From positions 310,001-374,000 of the forward strand of contig NOWV01000037.1 of the NCBI GenBank assembly GCA_003344405.1: a stretch of 64,000 nucleotides of DNA. Reading direction: 5' to 3'. Positions 37,201 through 48,731 of this stretch are shown in pieces. How positions within the stretch are numbered: position 1 is the stretch's first letter; the number at the start of each line of letters is the position of its first letter. Source of the stretch: Trichoplax sp. H2 (Eukaryota; Placozoa; Uniplacotomia; Trichoplacea). The notes beneath the pieces were generated by a model. The model saw only the letters and a program-made list of their open reading frames with translations. It was not told the origin of the DNA and ran no database searches. A program made the translations under genes and the position numbers.

Positions 37201-38588
37201 ACCAGGGGTCGTACTCACACCATCGATGAAACAATAATTGTGCTTATGATGATAATATATCTATATTGTACGATCTACTTGATAGTATCAATAAATACTG
37301 AAATTGTTTTAATTTTTACTTGACTGTGAATTGAACTACAGCAGATAAATTAGAATGTCTTTTTCTATTATACTCTTATACCAGACTGAAATGGTAGCCT
37401 TTCCACTAAATACCATCTATGTGCGGTGGCAATCACATTCAATAACAGTACTGTATATCCGTAGGTATACATTTTACTAATCCACAAAGTAGCCTTTATG
37501 GTTGCTTTGCTTCAGATGAAATGGAAAAATGTTAGCACTCAAGTAAAAACTAGGAATTGTGGCTTTGCAGCTGAATACTTTAGTTGAAGTAATGTAAATA
37601 GACAGCTTCGGTTTGGTCTCTTGTTCTATAGCTTTATATTAACAGCTACGCACGTACAATGACTTCAAACAAGCGAAAAAGTATCGAATAATTACTATCC
37701 AGTTTAACGGAAGCCGTAATGCTGTGAATATCAAGATATAATGTGCTTAAGTATTTTCAACGCAGGATGAGCATAACATACATGTATATATGCGTTTTTA
37801 TGCAGATTCCTATTATTACGTTTACTGTAATTAAATGAATAAGAGTAACCTCGGCGTTTACATAACTGCTAGTAAAAGGCGAGTTATGATATTGAAATTT
37901 TTGAAAATATCTAGCACAGAAATTACAGTAAACCAAATTAACCCATATTTAAGATTAAATGGCAATTGCAACTATGATTACAGTCGCAGGCCGTTTATTA
38001 TATAGACAATATTTTAAAATTGACTTTATACCTATATAAGTTGTAAAAGCACCGATAATATAGAATTTAAATTTTACCGAATTATACTTATAGAACAAAC
38101 CCACTGTAAACTTGCATAATAGAAGTGCACCAATGAAATCAACCAGGTATCAGGCAGTGGAAGTGCAATTAACATTTCTACTTCGTAAAACACCTATGCT
38201 ATAACATCCACTATCATCAATAAAATTAAATATATGCAACAACAAGTACAATGTCAATATCTTTCACGTATGCAGATTGCAATAACGTTTCATAAAATCA
38301 TATACAGTACAAAGCATTTCATAAATGATCCTATTTATCGATTTAATAATTTCTTCGATTACTGTGTATTTCTGTAATATTCTACCATAATTTGGCTAAC
38401 ATACTAAATAATGTAACCTTCAATATGTTAGCGTTCGTTATAGATGAATATGTAATGATAACATAAATTACCTTTGTTAGCATAAAAATAAAAATCTGAC
38501 TGTTCATTTTCATTAAAGATTCGTAAAATGTACTGATAAATAATATAACCGTACGTATGCGTATCGTTAGATCATTATAATTATACTA
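34244..38588. other. Unannotated AT-rich interval between INPP5A and STX18
   Basis: No exon chain recognised. It should contain the 3' UTRs of INPP5A (plus) and STX18 (minus), which converge here. The ORF-like stretches at 35863-36051 and 36561-36764 have no recognisable domain. A single alternative last exon for INPP5A could be hidden here, but no CaaX-ending candidate in the right phase was found by eye. Confidence 0.45.
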
Positions 38589-41500
38589 TTAACTAAACCA
38601 GTCAAGTAAAATTAGAGACAATGAGCACATCATTAAAAATAGCAAGATCCATACACGAAAACCAGCATTATTTTTGATTGCCTGTAAAGAAATAATAGCA
38701 ATTAGGTCAGTAAACAATGCAAAAAAGGACAATTCCAACTGTTTAGAAATGATTATCGTATAGTGTATGCTTACTAAAAGATGGTGTACATATTTAAGAT
38801 TTTAATAAAAAATAAAAAATAATGCTATTACATATTCTGCTTATTCTGTAATACGTACTAATAATTAATACTACAACTTGATTGTCTAATGGCATTATGC
38901 AGTACGCTCATGTAAAAAGTTTTGAAATAATTTTGCAAATGGTAATCGTGATATATGTATACGACTAAGGAATAGTTAACGCATGCTTGTCAAAAGTATT
39001 CCTGTCGATAATCCACAGTACAGTCTATTTAGTCTAAATCCATAGGATTTGTCGCTTTTACATTACACTTTTACGATAAGAATACTATCGATAACAATAA
39101 CCTCTCGAATCTCTTCATTGCCTTCTTTGATATTTTCCGTTGTATCCACCATTTTATCGGAAATATTTTCAATTTGTTTGCTCTAAAAATATTAGCGAAT
39201 GCATAATGAAATTAAATTTTCGTTAGGAAATAACTTTTGATCAGTATATCAACATTGATCGAGTGCAATAGTAACCTGTTCCAAAGTTTTCTCAGCAAAT
39301 AAATTTTGTAACTTTGATATCTCAACTACACTTTCCTCAACTCTCCTAAAGGTCATTTCACGAATAAGTTAATTTAAAGCGACAATATTACACTATTTGC
39401 CTGAAACAAATGGATAGGCATAGCGATTAACCTTATTTCGTCGACCATTGAGCCCATTTCTTCGAATATTCTCTTATTTTCTTCCATTAACTGAAAGTGT
39501 AATAACAGCTAGTGTCATTTAATCCTTGAGCTAACATTATTGAAATTAATCACCGCAAAATTTATACCTGAATCCTTTCTGCATCATTTAATTCTTCGTC
39601 AGAATCTTCGTCTGGATGCAGCGATTCAACTTTGATTTTATATTGCAGAAAAAAGCAGAATGGTATTGTAGATCAAACCATATAAAAAATGCAAGCAAAA
39701 TTTATAATAGCAATAAATCTAGCTATAATTCTCACAATCAGTTTTTAATTGGGCAATGTGTTCTGTGTTCCTTTGCGAATCCACACCTAGTCGTCCTCTA
39801 TTTCAATGTAAGCACAGATTTTAAGAGAGAATTGTGTTCACTAATTTATAACTTGATATATAGGCAATAGATTAGCCGAGATTCAATAAATTTTCTTCTA
39901 AATTAAGAAACTTACAATTTCTTTTTATCTCCAAGGCGTTGTGTTCTGGTATTTTTCAAATCATTAAAATTTTTCGACACATCTATATTAATAGAGTAAG
40001 GGTGTATTTCAGTTTATTAGAATATATCAACACACCAGAAGTGCAATTGTGATTACAATAGGGTAGATTAATAGTAATACCTTTAAAATATTTTTCAACC
40101 AATGCTAACACATTTTGACGGTGCATGGAATTTTGGGCATCGAGTTTATTTTGATTGACTGTAGGTTATAGGCATATAACAGCATCGTCAATCATCATAC
40201 ACGTATTTTAATATGGTAAAATATTTAAAACATTGAGCTTGTTTTTAACATTTTAGCGACTTTGGTGTAAAGTACGTTCAAGATGTCATGGTTCAATATT
40301 CAATGTATTAACCAACAATTATTATTATCTTCAATGGCTACAGGTGTATTAGTTATCGTACGTACCTTCTGATCGAAGTAAGGTGATACTATTACTGCAA
40401 TTAATCATTAATTTTTGTGTTTCAGCAACAACATGATCAAATTTGTGGTCATGATAAGACGATGAATCCGTAACCAGTTGGCTATAATGACAATCGAAGT
40501 CAAGAAAAAAGATTAAAAACTTAAGAATCAACATCAATCCTCTATACAACTCCTTACAATATATACATATGCGTTTACAAAGCTGTTACTCAAACTGGAA
40601 TGCTCTAATAAAAGGATTTCTCAGCATGCAGTTGCACTATTTAGTATTAACTCTCAAGTTGGATGGTTTTTGACTGAGAATCAACATAACCAATTATTCT
40701 TGTAAACACCCTCAACACGAAAAATCAGCTAGATAGCATGATTTATTCGATACATTCATTCTCCACGGTCTGTCTATCATCATGTAATACTAATAAGTTA
40801 ACATGATCACGCATTGGACACTATTTCCATGCTGTTACTTATTTATCATTCCCTTTACACGATAACGACAAGAGAGTAATGATTAATTAGAAGTATCATT
40901 ACGGGATTCAATCCTGACTGAGGCTAAAGCTATTCCTAACCGATTACAGTATACCGTTCATCCTTTCAATTACTACCAATTTGATCAGCATTTATCTACA
41001 GTGTCCTTTCTAATTTATATTGGAAGAATAATCATTACATCACTTTCAAATTACAATATTTTTATGATTTGCTAAATGTTTCATTTAGTAATCGTGCTTC
41101 TTAAATATTATCGTTTAATGCAAGGAATCGATCTAGCGAATAAGTCTACTGTACTATCGAAGAGAAGGAATATCGAAAGCGTTCTCACCTTGACATACTT
41201 AGGAATTCAGTTTTATAATTAGCCAAAAAGTCGCTTAATTTCGATATATTAGTAATCTAAAAGCAAGCATAATCGTTGAGTAAGGCGATTACAATATGTC
41301 ACGATTGCTATCAAGATACTGGAAGACCACTGTCTCTAATTACGATTCAATCCTAGACTGAATCATAGTGAATTCAAGATCCACACACAGACAAAAAAGA
41401 AATATTAGATCCAATCCATTATATCATTCTAAATAGATTGAACACCATAATTATCACATCGTAAGTGATCGCTCCATCAGCGTTGCATCGATAAGGCACT

Positions 41501-42023
41501 CCATCGGGCAAAATTTTTTTGATCATCAACACGTCCACTAATTTACTGGTTGCAATGCCATTTCAACCATCCTTTACACTTCCAATAAGTTACTAATTAC
41601 AATAGAGCTTTCAGCTATCATCCAAGCTCCAGTTGAACACGAATAAATAATATTCAAGAAGTAGCATAGCGTAATACAGGCTAATCTGTTAGATGCTTCA
41701 ACTTATTTTCAATAATTAGGATTTAATGGATCATCTTATTCCTACCCTAGTTTACTATACCATGTACATATACTATAATTATCGTTTGATGGTAAGGACA
41801 GAATCGAATAATAATTTGGCATGGATCACAAGGTGTCCAAATAATCTAGAGTGGATGTCAATGATGCGATGAAACTCACCAAGCCTTTAGCTCGTTTCGA
41901 AAATTCACAAATTTTCTTCTCTCTTGGCAAGATATTCCTGGAATAGTCACCTTCCAGGCCTAACGCTTTACTTCGTATTCGAGCAGTCTTGACACTGGCA
42001 TGGAATAACTGCGTTAAATCCAT
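38589..42023 (-). CDS. STX18: Syntaxin-18 (ER Qa-SNARE)
   Basis: Syntaxin-18 is the ER Qa-SNARE for Golgi-to-ER retrograde fusion. Eleven exons on the minus strand: 42023-41880, 41256-41189, 40481-40366, 40158-40081, 39982-39916, 39797-39736, 39629-39568, 39490-39432, 39345-39276, 39182-39102, 38681-38589. Phases join and 900 nt give 299 aa (human 335). The N terminus [13 protein letters not shown] matches the family start, including the region that binds SLY1 in relatives. The SNARE motif covers about residues 220-270 ([20 protein letters not shown] onward, with [12 protein letters not shown]). The zero-layer glutamine is Q242, the last codon of exon 9. The last exon begins with [19 protein letters not shown], the tail anchor, and ends in LLDWFS. 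Exons 6-7, encoding the acidic linker, were set by phase and are least certain. Confidence 0.9.
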
Positions 42024-42859
42024 TGCTGATCGCTACTTGACAGGCCAATGTTGACAAAATTCTTTACGCTTCCAACCAAGGCTGCAAAGATCAGCTATGG
42101 CTGTTCTAGAGCTATTTGGATATGCAGTATTTGCCGTCAAAGTTGCCAAGGTTTCTTTTTGATACTGTACATACTATACTGTTTGAAAATAGTCATTCAT
42201 GACTATACGGTAGAGTCAATTCGATAGACTGATTGGGCATAATCTAGCGGTGTCAGCATCTGGAACTGGTAGAAAAAGTCTATGGTAGTAATGATACTTA
42301 AACACTCTCTTGTAATATACTATATACTATGGATATGAGATGAAAGAAGTGGAAATAATCATCTATAGTAGTAATTTAATATGGCTGCTAGCTTTTTCGT
42401 CCTTGTTGTAGACGATTAATTCGCTCTATCTCTTGTCACTAAGGTATTTTACACGAGTGATTAATAGCACTAACTGCTGATAGCTATTCATTTCCCTATA
42501 GCGATTTGAAACGAAAGTTGTGCACATCCCAATTGAACTAGAGTCTCCACCATCACTTCTAGCATCCAACAGTAATATACATTTATTATACAGTAGGCCA
42601 GTGCTAGTCCTGTACGGCACTGTAGCATGGTTACTATGGTACAAGACTAAGAGAACATCGCTATCGTCTATCCTTGACGACAGCCAGCTCTCATATTGAC
42701 TCAGGTCAATAATGTACTTTGTGTCCAAATGACATACTGTACTTAAGCCACTACACGATGCTATTTAGCTTGAGTATTTTCCGCAAGGCCACAGGCGAGT
42801 TGGCCAAGTACTAAATCATAACTTGCGTGCATCTACTCTTAATTACTTGCAACGCCGGC
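42024..42859. promoter_or_regulatory. Divergent STX18/NOP16 intergenic region
   Basis: These 836 bases separate the start codons of two divergent genes and may act as a shared promoter. A minus-strand open frame at 42426-42728 starts only with TTG and has no recognised domain, so I do not call it. No TATA box was identified. Confidence 0.4.
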
Positions 42860-44934
42860 ATGGCTGGAGTCCGTAGGAAGAAGACACAACGTAACAAACG
42901 CCCCAATTCAACGGCACCTGGACGTGTATTAAAACGGAAAGCAGCTAAAGTGACGATCAGCAAGTAAATAGCAATAGCTTTCACTTCTCCTAATTGCTAG
43001 TGAGATTGCTACTTGTATATGCACCTCTGCTACTCTACTGTTGAAGAAGCTGTAGGGAGGATTAAACCCATGCATAGCTAAACTCTGTACAGTATATTGC
43101 ATGCAGTTCTCTCTTTGCTAGTTTATTTCGCATATACTTCAAGTTCTAGTACGACTTGAAGCCCAAACTTTTTTTAAAATACATGCTGTCAAAGGATGAG
43201 CGTTCTTGCTCGATTTCAAAGTTAGTTTGCAGCACGTTGTTCGATTCAAGCCTGTACAGTATTCAAAACTACTATAGCACCACAGTTGGAGCAAGCTTGT
43301 TATGGACGAGTATAGTATCTTGTTGTTACCTGTGCCAATTGAACTAAGTATCTCTTCTATATTGATTAGCAATACGATCAAGAAAAATTGGAATAAGAAG
43401 AAAACATTACGGGAAAATTTTTCAAGCATTGGATTAGCTATAAACTCCAACAAAGCAATTAAAATTCGAGTATGTATTTAGACACGATCATCGTAGATGC
43501 AATAGCGACGGCGATAATACAGTAATTGCATCGCGAAGAGATTGAAAAATTGTTCTTCAAATACAGTAATAGCATCACGAAGAGATTGAAAAATTATTCT
43601 TCAATATCTCTTAGCACTATCTTTTAATTCTGGCTACGTAGTTTCATCTTGAGAGTGCACTTAGGTACAGTAAAACTCAATGATCCATGTTTTGATAGAA
43701 AAATATCTTGTACGATAGATGTCTTAGCACCACTGTACGTACCTTCGAATTCGTGCTAGTTTCACCTTTAAAATGCATCTATGTAAAACTTAATAACCCA
43801 TGTTTTGATCGAAGAATACATAGCTCTTATAGATACGAGAAAGCGTATGCCTTCGCACTACCTTCCAATTCTTACTAGTAGTACCTTGAAAGTGCATCGA
43901 TGTAAACTTAATAACCCATGTTTTGATCGAAGAATACATAGTTCTTATATATACGAGAAAGCGTATGCCTTCGCACTACCTTCCAATTCTTACTAGTAGT
44001 ACCTTGAAAGTGCATCGATGTAAAACTTAATAACTCATGTTTGATCGAAATATACGTAGTTCTTATATACTGTATACGAGTATACGTATGCCTTCGCACT
44101 ACCTTCCAATTCTTACTAGTAGTACCTTGAAAGTGCATCGATGTAAAACTTAATAACCCATCATTTGATCTAAAATACGTAATTCTTATGTATACGAGTA
44201 CGCGTATGCCATCGCACTACCTTCGAGTTCTTACTAGTAGTACCTTGAAAGTACATCGATGTAAAACTCAATGACTGATTTTTGATTGGAAAATAGTTCT
44301 TAAGTATATGCACTCTCTTTTAATTCTGAATGGTTGCACCTTTAAAGTACGTGTATCTCAAGCTCTATAACCCGTGTTTTATTTAAGGATGTAACAGAGC
44401 GAATGGAAGTAGATCAACCAGCTAATCCATCTAAGCCAACAACCAATGTTGTTCAAGGTTAGATGCGCTGGGATTAATATATAATCTTGATTGAAATGAT
44501 TGTATTTCATTATATATATATATATATTATTACTACGAAAGCGTGGTAGGCATTTTCAGCTAGTCAACTCCTAAAGTAAGTTACTAATTTGAATATTTCA
44601 ACTGCTGACATTAGAATTAGAAATGATTGCAAGCCAAGGAAGCCAAACGACAAGAAGACACATCGCACCCGGTGAAGTAAAATTCTTAAAGGACCTAATG
44701 GATAGCCATGGTGAAAATTATGAGGTCAGTCGAATAGAGCTGGTATATCATTTTTTGGTAGACGGTGCTAGAGGTCTGCAAGTTGTAGTTGATATTTTGA
44801 AACAAATAATTCTTAAATTTTGACAGGCTATGGCTCGGGACAAGAGAAATTGCTATCAACAGACTGCTAAACAATTGGAAAGAAAGTGTAAAAATTTAAT
44901 GAAAGCAGTATCTGATGGAATTATTAAAATGTAG
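42860..44934 (+). CDS. NOP16: Nucleolar protein 16
   Basis: NOP16 is a nucleolar factor of 60S ribosomal subunit assembly. Five exons: 42860-42963, 43370-43469, 44388-44457, 44615-44724, 44827-44934. They total 492 nt, giving 163 aa (human 178). The N terminus is very basic (MAGVRRKKTQRNKRP), as expected for nucleolar targeting. Exon 2 carries the WNKKKTLRENFSSIGLA block, equivalent to the WDxxKSxxQNLxxMGLA block of the family. Exon 3 has a MEVDQP segment. Exons 4-5 carry the diagnostic DLMDSHGENYEAMARDKRN followed by YQQTAKQLERKCK. All phases join. Intron 2 (43470-44387) is occupied by a minisatellite and intron 3 contains a (TA)n run. The gene converges on PGAP3, about 730 bases away. Confidence 0.88.
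43517..43604. repeat. 44-bp tandem duplication in NOP16 intron 2
   Basis: ATACAGTAATTGCATCGCGA followed by AGAGATTGAAAAATTGTTCT and TCAA occurs at 43517 and again at 43561 with three mismatches. Confidence 0.85.
43630..44385. repeat. Minisatellite, about 117-121 bp unit, in NOP16 intron 2
   Basis: About seven units are visible, anchored by the segment GAAAGTGCATCGATGTAAAA near 43650, 43770, 43886, 44005, 44127, 44246 and 44345. Each unit also holds CTTAATAACCCATGTTTTGA, a TATACGAGAAAGCGTATGCC-like stretch and CTTCCAATTCTTACTAGTAG. The central units are nearly identical and the outer ones are diverged, a pattern typical of array growth by unequal exchange. Confidence 0.9.
44512..44527. repeat. 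(TA)n microsatellite in NOP16 intron 3
   Basis: A short run of TA dinucleotides in the intron between exons 3 and 4. Confidence 0.75.
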
Positions 44935-45664
44935 TTTCGCATCCCTAGGCTAGTGGTCTATTTTTGAAAATGATGTTGCTAAAGTAGCCGGTTGTAATAT
45001 TGATTGGCTCGTTGCAATATCAATCACGATTTATGAATGAATTTTACAGTATATGCCTTATAAGACTTCTTCGTAGAAACGATCTGATAATGTAAATTGT
45101 TAGCCTTGATCTATCTCCATGAACGATTGATGAGGATATCATGCTGATAAATTGATTGCATCTTTACTGTCATGCGATATTAATGTAAGTAAAATCATGA
45201 ATAAGATTCATTTCATGGAAATCTAGTCCAGACCTAAATCAACTAGAGCTGGCTGTACAATGCTTTAATTTCAAATTAAAATGAATAAAAACGAACGAGA
45301 AGATACTCGTATGTAAAAATAAATAACGGCTAGATAGAAAATTAGAAGTAAAACTTATTTGGACAGAATTAGTTCCAATGAGGTAATTACCAATTGGTTA
45401 ACGACATTAGAAAATAGTGATTAAAAAACATCTTCCAGATATTAGTATAGATAGCATAATACTCGTCAAACTTTCAGCAAGATTAGGAGTACTACAGTAT
45501 CTGTATCTAGCATGCCTTTAGAAACCTATCACTACAATCAATAAGCGCTCTACGTACAGAAAATTAGAGCATAACAAAATAAACTGTCGAGGATGCTTGT
45601 GTCTATTGCGACTGGTTAATTAATTATAATTATTAACCTGTAAACAAAAATTTCCACAATATCA
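44935..45664. other. Convergent 3' region of NOP16 and PGAP3
   Basis: This interval holds the 3' UTRs of the two convergent genes. An AATAAA at about 45284 is a possible NOP16 poly(A) signal. An imperfect inverted repeat, GGTTAATTAATTATAATTAT then TAACC, lies at about 45614-45638 near the PGAP3 stop codon. No other feature was seen. Confidence 0.4.
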
Positions 45665-46609
45665 TTATTCTAATTTTCCTTGGTCTCTTCTGATCTCCAA
45701 TTCAGCATCACTACGTAGAAATAAGAACCAGATGTATGCAAATGGGATAGTTGCAGCATGCCATAATGAATGCGCATCGAAGGTCCACCAAAATGGTGGA
45801 AAATCGAACAATTCTAGCGCTGCTACTGCTGGGGTTCCAATAGCACATAAAAATCCTATCCATACATGGGGTCTAGATTTTGCCGTCTTTATAAACCAGG
45901 TACACCAACATAATGCTGTAAGAAAACCTACAGCAACATTGGCGCGCATGTTATAGCTGTAGCTAAATTGAATAAATGCCATGTAATAGATATGGCAACT
46001 ATACAGCAACAGAACTATTCCACCATACAAACGAGCTAACCACTTATAGCCATAATTTGTCAAGATATAAAACATAAACAGGTAATGTCCAAAGGCAATG
46101 ACAGCTCCAGCACTAAAGTAATCCATTCGTTCTGTCCAGAGTAAATCGCGTGTATGAAAAATAGTAGACCAAAGCCAAGCATTGACAGAAACCATCGTAT
46201 AAGTTCGCACAACATGATACATTCTATAATTACTATGTACACTCTCTCGATATACTTTCCAACCGAAATAGTTGGCCATTGCATTACCGATGGAAAATAC
46301 AACCGATGCTGGCTCTTGGATCCCAAGGAAACGGACGAAAGGCCATTTACCATGCCATTGTGGTATAGGCTGATTATATTCAATTAATTCATCTACAACT
46401 TGATGCATCGATAGATATTTACAATTATCTAAACAATCCCAGCCAAAGATAGAAATGCTCCAAGGTATTGTTGCTTCGCGGCAATTGGCAACACACTGAC
46501 TTAGCAGACTTTGATACCGCTCAAGACGATCCCCAACTGATCCACAAGCTGGATGAAATATGGCTATTACCAATAGGGCACAGTATAAGATGAGTTGATA
46601 ACGTTCCAT
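45665..46609 (-). CDS. PGAP3: Post-GPI attachment to proteins factor 3 (Per1-like)
   Basis: PGAP3/Per1 is a seven-pass Golgi/ER membrane protein of the CREST hydrolase superfamily, required to remove the sn-2 acyl chain during GPI-anchor lipid remodelling. The single-exon ORF of 314 aa matches the family length (human 320). It starts with a signal peptide (about residues 1-22), followed by a luminal Cys-rich segment with GWDCLDNCKY (57-65). The family core contains WHGKWPFVRFLGIQEPASV (85-103), STIFHTRD (148-155), RMDYFSAG (161-168) and DAHSLWHAATIP (278-289). The presumed metal-binding and catalytic residues H152, D163, H280 and H284 are present. Several hydrophobic helices lie between. It has no introns although most neighbours have many. 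The initiator is an ATG with no nearby in-frame alternative. Confidence 0.95.
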   Translation of the reverse strand: MERYQLILYCALLVIAIFHPACGSVGDRLERYQSLLSQCVANCREATIPWSISIFGWDCLDNCKYLSMHQVVDELIEYNQPIPQWHGKWPFVRFLGIQEPASVVFSIGNAMANYFGWKVYRESVHSNYRMYHVVRTYTMVSVNAWLWSTIFHTRDLLWTERMDYFSAGAVIAFGHYLFMFYILTNYGYKWLARLYGGIVLLLYSCHIYYMAFIQFSYSYNMRANVAVGFLTALCWCTWFIKTAKSRPHVWIGFLCAIGTPAVAALELFDFPPFWWTFDAHSLWHAATIPFAYIWFLFLRSDAELEIRRDQGKLE

Positions 46610-48697
46610 GTTAACTCCAATATTTTAATGCTATCAAGTTCATCGGTTTAATTATCGTCCTCTCCAACGTTTAGATGTTATGATTACTGTAATCCTTAAT
46701 CAATAGCTTGGATTAACTTGTAATGTTGATTGCAAAATCACTTACATAGAAATGTGATGGTTCTAATAACTCTAGAAAAGTACCTTCAAGCCTAGTTTGG
46801 AGATGCCAATGATGTAGACGTGTTTATTCAACTTTTTCTCATTGCAGTTCTAATCTTCTAGGAGACGATTCTAAATCCGTTGGCTTTACTAACTTGAAAT
46901 GTCAATCATCCGTTCGCTTTACCTTAATTATTTAGAGTCATTGATACCAACCTTGAAGCTTAACTACTCGTAAATCTATCTAGAATCGTCGATCTCAAGC
47001 ATTCATTACGTTATATAGCCATAAAGCTTCTCGATTTTAAATTACAAGATAGAATAGCAACCAACAGCTAAACAGTAAATCACTTGCTCTAACTGCCTAC
47101 AAGCGTATGAAGATAGTGTAGTCAAGCTTTGCTTACGCAAGTGTATAGAGAGATTACCAATGTGCAGTACTGTATGATACACTAGAGGGCGTATTTATCT
47201 ACACGGAGTAAACTTTCAGTACAGTCATGGCAAATCATCGCTGTGCAAAGCTAGTTGTCACCCCCAAACTGTATATTGATATCAAATCAAGATATTTCAC
47301 TATGGACTTCAATCCATAAATAGAAATATGATAGGTCATACGACATGATGCAATCAAGACAGTAAACAAGGAGTGACGATAATTATGCACACTGTCCTTA
47401 CACTAGCTTTCGAAAGGTGAAGACTTTCCCAATTTTGTTTCAAATCAGAACGTTTTTTATAATACGATAACAAATCGAGGATAAATGACTTTTAAGTGTA
47501 TAGTTCAAGTCCCATTCATAGATTATCAGCATAGTAGCATATACTTAGGCCAAATATCGATGATAAAATGCCTTATTATTCAGGCAATTTATTTTATGCA
47601 AAAATTCTAATGGATAGTACAGTATATTAACAAACTTTGTAGCCCCAAATCTCAATTTATTCAGTCATTCCGTACTTTTAAAAGTCTATAATAATAATAC
47701 GTGCATAGCTGAAAGGATAATCATGAAAGTTCTCGTATCGTTAATAATAATTATGATTCAGCAATATCTAATTCAAGGGTTATGCTCAATTAAATTATTA
47801 ATTATATATATAGAATCCTACTAATAAATGATATTGCACTATGGGTTATAGAAGTAAGCATATGTGTATTAATGCGTTCGTAAAAATAGCCATTGGAGTG
47901 TTAAAGTAATTGCTGTGATATTGATTGGTGTATCCGCAGTTCAATGTTATAGCTAAATATTAGTATGTCGATTCTTTTTATTATTATTCATTTTTTTAAA
48001 GTGTCATCGCGATGAATCGTTCAAGTTTGTATTATAGAATCAATCACAGCTTCTCAGTTAAGTAGATGTAAATATGATCTATATGAATTAATCATATCAA
48101 CAAAAATTTTCATAGGCTGTCGGAATAGAAAATTATATCGCCAGTCACATTAGCGCAATGACGAATGCGTAAATATTCCATTTAAAGATTTTAAGTCATT
48201 TCTCATTTTAAGATATCTAAAAAAATAGGCTAGATAGATTGGCTTTTCTAACCACATGTATCTAAAATAATCGAGTCTTTATATTGTAACTAGAACTATC
48301 AGTATTTTATGAGGATATTTCATACTAGGTTGCTTGAAGATAGAAGGTAAAATTACTTGTACCACGTCACAATACGAACATATACGAATGAGACTGGAAA
48401 GCTAAAATCTTCATCGCATGATCAATAAATATAAAATCTATCGCAACTATCTAGTTCTATTACATCTATAAATAGGCATCTCGTCTTAAATCTAGCTAAT
48501 GAGACCGTTGGTATGGCAAGATAACTATTTTCAACGTTGCAAAAATATTTTCATGCTATTATCATAGCTGTGATATATCAAAAACATAACATTTAATGAA
48601 GTTGGGACGTTATAAAATCAATTTTCATTACAGTATCAACGATTGAATAAACGTTGACATCCATGGTTGGCCAATTAATTAGCATTTATGTTCAGTC
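46610..48697. other. Unannotated AT-rich interval
   Basis: This contains the presumed PGAP3 promoter (next to 46609) and otherwise no recognisable ORF, RNA gene or repeat on either strand. Confidence 0.45.
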
Positions 48698-48703
48698 TTT
48701 ATT
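48698..48703 (-). promoter_or_regulatory. Candidate poly(A) signal of THEG-like gene
   Basis: AATAAA on the minus strand (TTTATT on plus), about 29 bases after the stop codon of the THEG-repeat gene. Confidence 0.6.
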
Positions 48704-48731
48704 TTAACAAGGTAACGATATACTTTCGTTT

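Noticed and set aside
42426-42728. 100-codon minus-strand open frame between STX18 and NOP16
   Set aside because: It starts only with TTG, has no recognisable domain, no splice context and lies in the putative divergent promoter.
43139-43453. 104-codon minus-strand open frame
   Set aside because: It overlaps NOP16 exon 2 in antisense, and that exon is supported by phase and family motifs.
45732-46387. Plus- and minus-strand open frames across PGAP3
   Set aside because: Antisense or out-of-frame shadows of the clear PGAP3 coding sequence.
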